Assembly: GCA_032622095.1 (NCBI GenBank)
Contig: CP136069.1
Location: 47,284,194 to 47,348,193 of the forward strand
Origin: Siphonodentalium dalli
Taxonomy: Eukaryota > Mollusca > Scaphopoda > Gadilida > Siphonodentaliidae
Length of the DNA stretch: 64,000 nt
Direction of reading: 5' to 3'
How positions within the stretch are numbered: position 1 is the first letter of the stretch; each line of letters starts with the position of its first letter. Of the stretch, positions 57,017-64,000 are shown piece after piece. The notes beneath the pieces are model-generated. The model saw nothing but the letters and a program-made list of their open reading frames with translations, was not told the origin of the DNA and ran no database searches. A program made the translations under genes and the position numbers.

Positions 57017-57161
57017 TTCGAATTACTCGCGAGGTTGGGATAAATAGTCCGTCATCGCTGGGAGTAGGATAAACCTCTGGGAGTAGGATAACATCGTGGC
57101 ACTTCCGGGAGTGGGGATACGATTATTATTTTGGCAGAAAAAGTTACTGAAAATATAATAA

Positions 57162-58620
57162 ATTCACATACCAAATTATAAGTCGATAGCTCCACCAGTT
57201 TCCGAGATATATTTATTGCCCAATGTCATTTGCGGATACCTCGGCCGGTGATGAGTTAACGCGACATCGGCCGGTTAAGAGTTAAACGCGATCACGTCAC
57301 GATCTCTTGACGGCGTAATATATTTACCGAATGTTTTTCGATGAGCGAAGCATGGTCCTGCGTTCTTCCCGATAATTAAGGTAGAAACTTTAAACGGACA
57401 CAGGCGTGTGATACATCATTGGAAAGAGGAAGCGCCACAGATTCTAACCGTGCACATTATATGACTGGCAATTTATTATTCGCGCTATATCGAATCGATT
57501 TGTGAGCACCGAACTTAAATATATTAGCGCAAAACGGCGTAAAAACAGATTTGACCTCGGCACGTGAAAAGTTGATCTCGGATCTGAAATTTGATGAGCT
57601 CATATTGACCGCCTGGTCAAACTACACACACGTACCAAGTTTCGTCCCGATCAGTCGAGAATCTTCCGATATCTGGTCTGCGCATGCGCGAAGCTGGCGT
57701 CGCACGGGCTCGGTGACCCGATAAAATTCGTATCCGGGGCAAGATACATTCACATACCAAAATTCAAGTCGATAGCTCACCGGCCGAAAATACCCCCACA
57801 TACCAAGTTTAATCGAAATCTGGTCGGCCGTTTTCGAGTTCATCGCGAACACACACACAGACAGACAGATCTTCCAAAATATATAATAGACTAGAAGGTG
57901 ACCCGACTTCGTCCGGGCTTTGACCTTGAATTGTCCATTTTGAAGGTCAAGGTCAAGTGGGGTCACGATTTGACCAGTCCACAACACTGCCCGGACAAAT
58001 GTACCCGACAAACGTGACCGTCGAAATCCATCCGGTTTTACCCGATTTGACCTTGAATTGATCATTTTGAAGGTCAAGGTCAGGTTGGGGTCACGATTTG
58101 AACGGTCCAAAACACCCAGTGGACAAAAGTAACCCTATGTAAAATTTGCGATTTGACCTTGAATTGACCCGATTTCATGGTCAAGGTCACGTCGCACCGG
58201 CAAATGAATATGCTTATGAGACTCCCCATACGAAAGTACCCCCACATACTAAGTTTCATCGAAATCCCGTGATATTCGGGCGTTTGACCTTGAAATCACC
58301 CGATTTCAAGGACAATGTCACGTCGCACGGGCAAAATAATAGGATTATGTCACTCCCCGACCGAAGGTACCCCACATACCAAGTTTCATCGAAATCCCGT
58401 GATATTCGGGTGTTTGACCTTGAAATGACCCGATTTCAAGGTCAAGGTCACGTCGCACGGACAAATTAATATGCCTATGTCAGTCCCCGGCCGAAAATAT
58501 ACGAAGTTTCATCGAAATCGGCTCGGCCGTTTTCGAGTTCATTGCGAACACACACACATACAGACAGACACACACACACACACACACACCCTCACACACA
58601 CACAAATCTTCCAAAATATA
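57162..58620. repeat. array continuation after Crypton
   Basis: The large AT/CG block (57205-57590) is followed by a 122-bp-type fragment (57665-57770) and then a full unit of the TCAAGGTCA-rich type in inverted orientation (57780-58560). It ends in a (CA)n run and ATCTTCCAAAATATATAGTA. Confidence 0.82.
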
Positions 58621-58625
58621 TAGTA

Positions 58626-61600
58626 GACTAGCCGACGAGCCCGACGTTGTCCGGGCTATTCACATAGCAAATTTCAAGTCGATAGCTCCACCCGTTTCCA
58701 AGATCTCGCCAATACGACAACGTCCACCGCCTGGTCAAACTACACACACGTACCAAGTTTCGTCCCGATCGGTCGAAAATCGTAGATTTGTATAAATGAC
58801 AAACATACATACAAACATACAGAGGTCTTCAAAATATATATGAGACTAGCCGATGAGCCCGACGTTGTCCGGGCTATTCAAAAAACAAATTTCAAGTCGA
58901 TAGCTCCACCCGTTTCCGAGATCTGGTCTGCGCATGTGCGAAGCTGGCGTCGCACGGGCTCGGCGACTCGATAAAATTCGTATCCGCGGCAAGATACATT
59001 CACATAGCAAATTTCAAGTCGATAGCTCCATCCGTTTCCGAGATATCGTCTGCGCATGCGAGAAGCTGGCGTCGCACGGGCTCGGCGACCCGATAAAATT
59101 CGTATCCGGGGCAAGATACATTCAGATACCAAATATCAAGTCGATAGCTCCACCCGTTTCCGAGATCTGGTCTGCGCATGCGCGAAGCTGGCGTCGCACG
59201 GGCACGGCGACCCGATAAAATTCGTATCCGGGGCAAGATACATTCACATAGCAAATTTCAAGTCGATAGCTCCACCCGTTTCCGAGATCTCGTCTGCGCA
59301 TGCGCGAAGCGGGCGCCGCACGGACTCGCCAATACGACGATGTCGACCGCCTTGTCAAACTACACACAGGTACCAAGTTTCGTCCCGATCGGTGGAGAAT
59401 CGTAGATTTGTATAAATGACATACAGGCATACAGACATACAGACAGACAGACATAGGTCTTCAAAATATATATGAGACTAGCCGATGAGCCCGACGTTGT
59501 CCGGGCTATTCAAAAGCCAGCCCGACGTTGTCCGGGCTATTCAAAATACAAATTTCAAGTCGATAGCTCTACCCGTTTCCGGAATCTCGTCTGCGCATGC
59601 GCGAAGCTGGCGTCGCACGGGCTCGGCGACCCGATAAAATTCGTATCCGGGGCAAGATACATTCACATAGCAAATTTCAAGTCGATAGCTCCACCCGTTT
59701 CCGAGATCTGGACTGCGCATGCGCGAAGCTGACGTCGCACGGACTCGGCGACCCGATAAAATTCGTGTCCGGGGCAAGATACATTCACGTAGCAAATTTC
59801 AAGTCGATAGCTCCACCCGTTTCCGAGATCTCGTCTGCGCATGCGCGAAGCGGGCGCCGCACGGGCTCGCCAATACGACAACGTCCACCGCCTGGTCAAA
59901 CTACACACACGTACCAAGTTTCGTCCCGATCGGTCGAAAATCATAGATTTGTATAAATGACAAACATACATACAAACATACAAACATACAGAGGTCTTCA
60001 AAATATATATGAGACTAGCCGATTAGCCCGACGTTGTCCGGGCTATTCAAAAACCAAATTTCAAGTCGATAGCTCCAGTCGTTTCCGAGATCTGGTCTGC
60101 GCATGGGCGAAGCTGGCGTCGCACGGATCGGCGACCCGATAAAATTCGTATCCGGGGCAAGATACATTCACATAGCAAATTTCAAGTCGATAGCTCCGCC
60201 CGTTTCCAAGATCTGGTCTGCGTATGCGCGAAGCTGGCGTCGCACGGGCTCGGCGACCCGATAAAATTCGTATCCGGGGCAAGATACATTCACATAGCAA
60301 ATTTCAAGTCGATAGCTCCACCCGTTTCCAAGATCTGGTCTGCGTATGCGCGAAACTGGCGTCGCACGGGCTCGGCGACCCGATAAAATTCGTATCCGGA
60401 GCAAGATACATTCACATAGCAAATTTCAAGTCGATAGCTCCACCCGTTTCATAGATCTCGTCTGCGCATGCGCGAAGCGGGCGGCGCACGGGCTCGCCAA
60501 TACGATAACGACGACCGCCTGGTCAAACTACACACACGCACCAAGTTTCGTCCCGATCGGTCGAGAATCGTATATTTGTATAAATGACAGACAGACAGAG
60601 GTCTTCAAAAATATATATGAGACTAGCCGATGAGCCCGACGTTGTCCGGGCTATTCAAAAACCAAATTTCAAGTCGATAGCTCTACCCGTTTCCGAGATC
60701 TGGTCTGCGCATGCGCGAAGCTGGCGTCGCACGGGCTCGGCGACCCGATAAAATTCGTATCCGGGGCAAGATACATTCACATAGCAAATTTCAAGTCGAT
60801 AGCTCTACCCGTTTCCGAGATCTGGTCTGCGCATGCGCGAAGCTGGCGTCGCACGGGCTCGGCGACCCGATAAAATTCGTATCCGGGGCAAGATACATTC
60901 ACATAGCAAATTTCAAGTCGATAGCTCCACCCGTTTCCGAGATCTCGTCTGCGCATGCGCGAAGCGGGCGCCGCACGGGCTCGCCAATACGACAACATTC
61001 ACCGCCCGGTCAAACTACACTCACGTACCAAGTTTCGTCCCGATCGGTCGAGAATCGTAGATTTGTATAAATGACAGACAGACAGACAAACAAACAAACA
61101 TACATACATACAGACAGAGGTCTTCAAAATATATATGAGACTAGCCGATGAGCCCGACGTTGTCCAGGCTGTTCAAAAACCAAATTTCAAGTCGATAGCT
61201 CCACCCGTTTCCTAGATCTGGTCTGCGCATGCGCGAAGCTGGCGTCGCACGGGCTCGGCGTCCGATAAAATTCGTACCCGGGGCAAGATACATTCACATA
61301 GCAAATTTCAAGTCGATAGCTCCACCCGTTTCCGAGATCTGGTCTGCGCATGCGCGAAGCTGGCGTCGCACGGACTCGGCGACCCGATAAAATTCGTATA
61401 CGGGGCAAGATACATTCACGTAGCAAATTTTAAGTCGATAGCTCTACCCGTTTCCGAGATCTCGTCTGCGCATGCGCGAAGCGGGCGCCGCACGGACTCG
61501 CCAATACGACGTTGACGACCGCCTTGTCAAACTACACACAGGTACCAAGTTTCGTCCCGATCGGTGGAGAATCGTAGATTTGTATAAATGACATACAGGC

Positions 61601-62045
61601 ATACAGACATACAGACAGACAGACATAAGTCTTCAAAAATATATATGAGACTAGCCGATGAGCCCGACGTTGTCCGGGCTGTTCAAAAACCAAATTTCAA
61701 GTCGATAGCTCTACCCGTTTCCGAGATCTGGTCTGCGCATGCGCGAAGCTGGCGTCGCACGGGCTCGGCGACCCGATAAAATTCGTATCCGGGGCAAGGT
61801 ACATTCAGATACCAAATTTCAAGTCGATAGCTCCACCCGTTTCCGAGATCTGGTCTGCGCATGCGCGAAGCTGGCGTCGCACGGACTCGGCGACCCGATA
61901 AAATTCGTATACGGGGCAAGATACATTCACGTAGCAAATTTTAAGTCGATAGCTCTACCCGTTTCCGAGATCTCGTCTGCGCATGCGCTGCGCGGGTGTC
62001 GCACGGGCTCGCCAATACGACAACGACGACCGCCTAGTCAAGGTC
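58626..62045. repeat. 122-bp satellite in composite units
   Basis: Composite units begin GACTAGCCGATGAGCCCGAC at 58626, 58844, 59476, 60013, 60621, 61139 and 61649. Most contain three or four tandem copies of a 122-bp monomer (for example the TCTGCGCATG word at 58927, 59049, 59171 and 59293, exactly 122 apart), then a unique end with CGTCCCGATCGGTCGA and TTGTATAAATGACA, an ACAGACAGACA or ACATACATAC tract, and GGTCTTCAAAATATATATGA. The monomer carries CAAGTCGATAGCTCCACCC, TCTGCGCATGCGCGAAGC and GATAAAATTCGTATCCGG. Because 122 is not a multiple of three, reading frames change from unit to unit. Confidence 0.93.
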
Positions 62046-62290
62046 AGGTGGGGTCACGATTTGACCCGTCTAGGCTGTGATGTGTCATGGAGCTCAGACA
62101 TTTCAAGCCAATTGGGGAGGGGGCTATTGTAATTGTTATTACGCGAACTTGGTAGTGCAGCCTGGTTCAATGGTGTGGAGTTGGAAATTCCACGGTGGGC
62201 AAAGCTGGAAAATGTTTTCGGACTTCGGACTATGACGCTAACCAAACCAAACCATACATACTTCAACTTGTTTTGTTAAAATATGCCATG
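62046..62290. repeat. dispersed repeat fragment with SINE-like tail
   Basis: GGTTCAATGGTGTGGAGTTG and GGAAATTCCACGGTGGG recall 30882-30915. The stretch ends near CGCTAACCAAACCAAACC, a tail like that of the SINE at 34621. No promoter boxes were seen. Confidence 0.45.
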
Positions 62291-62450
62291 TCCGTTTAAC
62301 CATATAACATATGCGACGAATAAGTTTATCATACACAAATGACATTCGCACAGGGCCCACAGAGTTTATTTTAATTAATTGACGCATTACAACACGACAT
62401 GTCCACTTGTTGCAAATTTTTATTTACTAGTATACGTCAACAATTTACAG

Positions 62451-62548
62451 TTAACTTTTGTATCTTAGCTCAGTCATATTGGCTATCTTGGTGTCAAACC
62501 GTCCGTAGAATACCTTCGCTATACTAGTACTGTCGCCGGTGCCACAAT
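62451..62548 (-). CDS. candidate terminal exon of a minus-strand host gene
   Basis: On the minus strand the acceptor TTTGTGTTTCTTTCCAG precedes a frame that, entered in phase 1, is open for 31 codons (CGTGDSTSIAKVFYGRF, then ANMTELRYKS) to a TAA at 62451-62453. An AATAAA in the same strand lies about 30 bases further (near 62420). A strong acceptor, a stop-free stretch and a nearby poly(A) signal argue for a real last exon. The family is not recognised, and upstream exons would lie at higher coordinates. Confidence 0.42.
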
Positions 62549-63727
62549 CTGGAAAGAAACACAAATATTTGCATCGTGATCAAATTAACACATGCCTCCC
62601 CAACTCTTGTTTGCTCGCCTGCAAGGGAGTGGGTCAAAACTTAATGTTTGGGCACTTGTGCCCGAACCACACTTATGGTATGCATATGTATACACGTGGC
62701 AATAAAGTATCTTTAATCTAAACTGCAATACGACCTGCCTAAAGATACTTAAAAGCCCTGTCCTGATTGGTCAGTACCCCGAGTTACCATGGTTATCTCG
62801 ATCAAGTGTTGTGGTGTAATTCTACATTTTAAGACTGTTGTACCACAAGAACAAATGGGTTTATTCAGATCGCCGCACGCGAATTTACCCACACGAGGAA
62901 CCAACGGAGTGCATCGGTAACCCATTTTCTAGCGATTTGTCGTTCGATGCAAATTGATATGGTCCATATGCTGTTATGGTATGTTTATATAATTATGTTA
63001 CGACCAAAGGAAGTTACTTTTTAGTGTATTCAACAATAAAATAAATATTTCCACCCTCCGCATTCGTCTTCGGTATTTCCGAATCAATTAGCCTAGATTT
63101 TTTATTTTATTTAATGGCCATGAAATATGAGAATAAATATGTGCAAAATTGATTACGTAATAACCACATAAATTGTACATACACTGTGTATTTTGGAATT
63201 ATTGGGTTAATGATGGATAGTTACTATGAGATGTGTTCAAGTCTGCGAAAGGTGGAAATAGATGATGCTAGTTCTATGATGGTAAATTTATATTAGATGT
63301 TTCCGATGAGAATTTGCAAACCACCGTAGATAGCTGTCATGTTATAATTTTCCAATAACTGGACATTTTGGGACAACATGCAGATTCAAATATCTAATTA
63401 ACCCGAAGTGGAATGTGCGTCCGATGAAATTCCCTACTGTTCGGAGCATTGGTCTGGACTCCACTCCCCCTGCAGAACGAAAAACATCAAGCCACGTCCA
63501 TGGGCATACAGTATAAGTCAGATATCTATAATTAGAATTCAAGCTAGCAATTGTTTCTATCAAATAACAATTGGCAATTCAAGAAACCCCATCCGATTTG
63601 ACACAATAACACTTCTATCAACACGTCTATATACATATGTATTGCGCCTTGTTAATTATGTTGCCAAATACCCTCTGCTTCAAATATTATCATTTACAAC
63701 TTGATCAAGGGTGACAAAATAGCTTAC
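62549..63727. other. AT-rich, possible intron
   Basis: No further exon could be joined in phase. A plus-strand AATAAA near 62700 follows no supported frame. Confidence 0.35.
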
Positions 63728-63774
63728 CGCTGCAACAATCTTAATTCTTGTCACTACTGCCGTTTCTCTTTTGC
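63728..63774 (-). CDS. candidate 47-nt internal exon
   Basis: On the minus strand the acceptor TATTTGTTCACAG and the donor GCAGCG|GTAAGC bracket 47 bases open in one frame (KRETAVVTRIKIVAA). Its outgoing phase (0) does not fit the phase (1) required by the exon at 62451-62548, so at least one more exon would be needed between them, or one call is wrong. Confidence 0.3.
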
Positions 63775-64000
63775 CTGTGAACAAATATACAAGTGTCTGG
63801 TCAGACGTGGAACATCGCATAGAAGGCAACAACTATTACACACTACTGTCATTGTTCTCCCAGGTTTGTAAGTAACTTACTAACCTGCGACGAGGAGTTG
63901 GTAAGCTACTTACCATCCTGCGCTGTTCGATCGTGTTCAATAATTATGATTAACAATTTAACCCAGTGCATGAGATAATCTCTCGCCACAACTAATATGT
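63775..64000. other. right end of window, nothing supported
   Basis: Contains a short local repeat around TAACTTACTAACCTGCG and GCTACTTACCATCCTGCG (63870-63922). No gene. Confidence 0.4.

Larger units (their letters stand above)
54841..57161 (-). mobile_element. Crypton-type transposon inserted in satellite
   Basis: The satellite reads GGGGCAAGATACAT before 54841 and ATTCACATACCAAATT from 57162; uninterrupted units elsewhere read AAGATACATTCACATACC, so the 2.3-kb insert and its site can be read directly, with at most a 2-base duplication (AT). The insert carries one long minus-strand tyrosine recombinase gene. At its left edge lies a 150-bp palindrome (54844-54993); just inside is TTATTATATTTTC, whose inverse GAAAATATAATAA is the right edge (57149-57161). 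Classical Cryptons lack terminal inverted repeats, so this pair is noteworthy. Confidence 0.82.

Noticed and set aside
58626-62045. CRISPR array
   Set aside because: Regular repeats are present, but the units are 122-bp tandem monomers without unique spacers, in eukaryotic repeat context and with no cas-like genes.
59000-62080. Many overlapping 75-120-residue frames (MREAGVARARRPDKIR type) in both strands of the satellite
   Set aside because: They are frames through a 122-bp repeat; the period is not a multiple of three, so the frame shifts with each monomer and both strands are open by composition.

Overview
The window looks like AT-rich, intron- and repeat-dominated genomic DNA from a marine invertebrate. 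Supporting signs are a decayed Polinton/Maverick, an intact Crypton, a degraded non-LTR retrotransposon, a GIY-YIG fragment of Penelope type, a tRNA-derived SINE with an AAACCAAACC-type tail, long satellite arrays and eukaryotic splice sites. A mollusc (perhaps a bivalve) is my best guess from the SINE and repeat style, but that is inference. I see no bacterial-style operons or CRISPR arrays, and I recognised no tRNA or rRNA genes.

Layout. 0.5-1.0 kb: a small inverted-repeat element. 1.4-10.0 kb: a broken Polinton on the minus strand (DNA polymerase B, small virion-type protein, packaging ATPase, double-jelly-roll capsid protein, chromodomain integrase), split by a 1.75-kb inverted-repeat element. 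10.8-16.5 kb: two diverged copies of a dispersed repeat. 17.0-22.0 and 24.9-29.9 kb: a recent, nearly identical 5-kb duplication carrying a dead reverse transcriptase and unidentified open frames, separated by a CTAG-headed repeat with a 145-bp tandem array. 29-32 kb: the far arm of an inverted-repeat element and dispersed repeats. 32.1-37.1 kb: a 4.9-kb element with long inverted arms capped by hairpins, containing a SINE. 38.8-45.6 kb: the last four exons of a plus-strand host gene for a single-pass membrane protein; its introns hold at least five long palindromes and a GIY-YIG fragment. 43-49.8 kb: two long-TIR elements of one family. 50.0-62.0 kb: about 12 kb of satellite-like arrays, interrupted at 54.8-57.2 kb by an apparently intact Crypton. 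62.4-63.8 kb: candidate exons of another host gene on the minus strand.

The most unusual features are: (1) ten or so long palindromes, several sharing an asymmetric tip of the form CGAGGC-N-GCCGAG, one of which is a clean insertion relative to its sister inverted arm; (2) a 122-bp satellite placing an NRF1-type palindrome (TGCGCATGCGCG) in almost every unit, next to a head-to-head array packed with TCAAGGTCA (ERR/NR5A-type) sites; and (3) the intact Crypton with a readable empty site. Only two or three stretches look like host protein-coding sequence; most of the short open frames in the arrays are chance frames through repeats.
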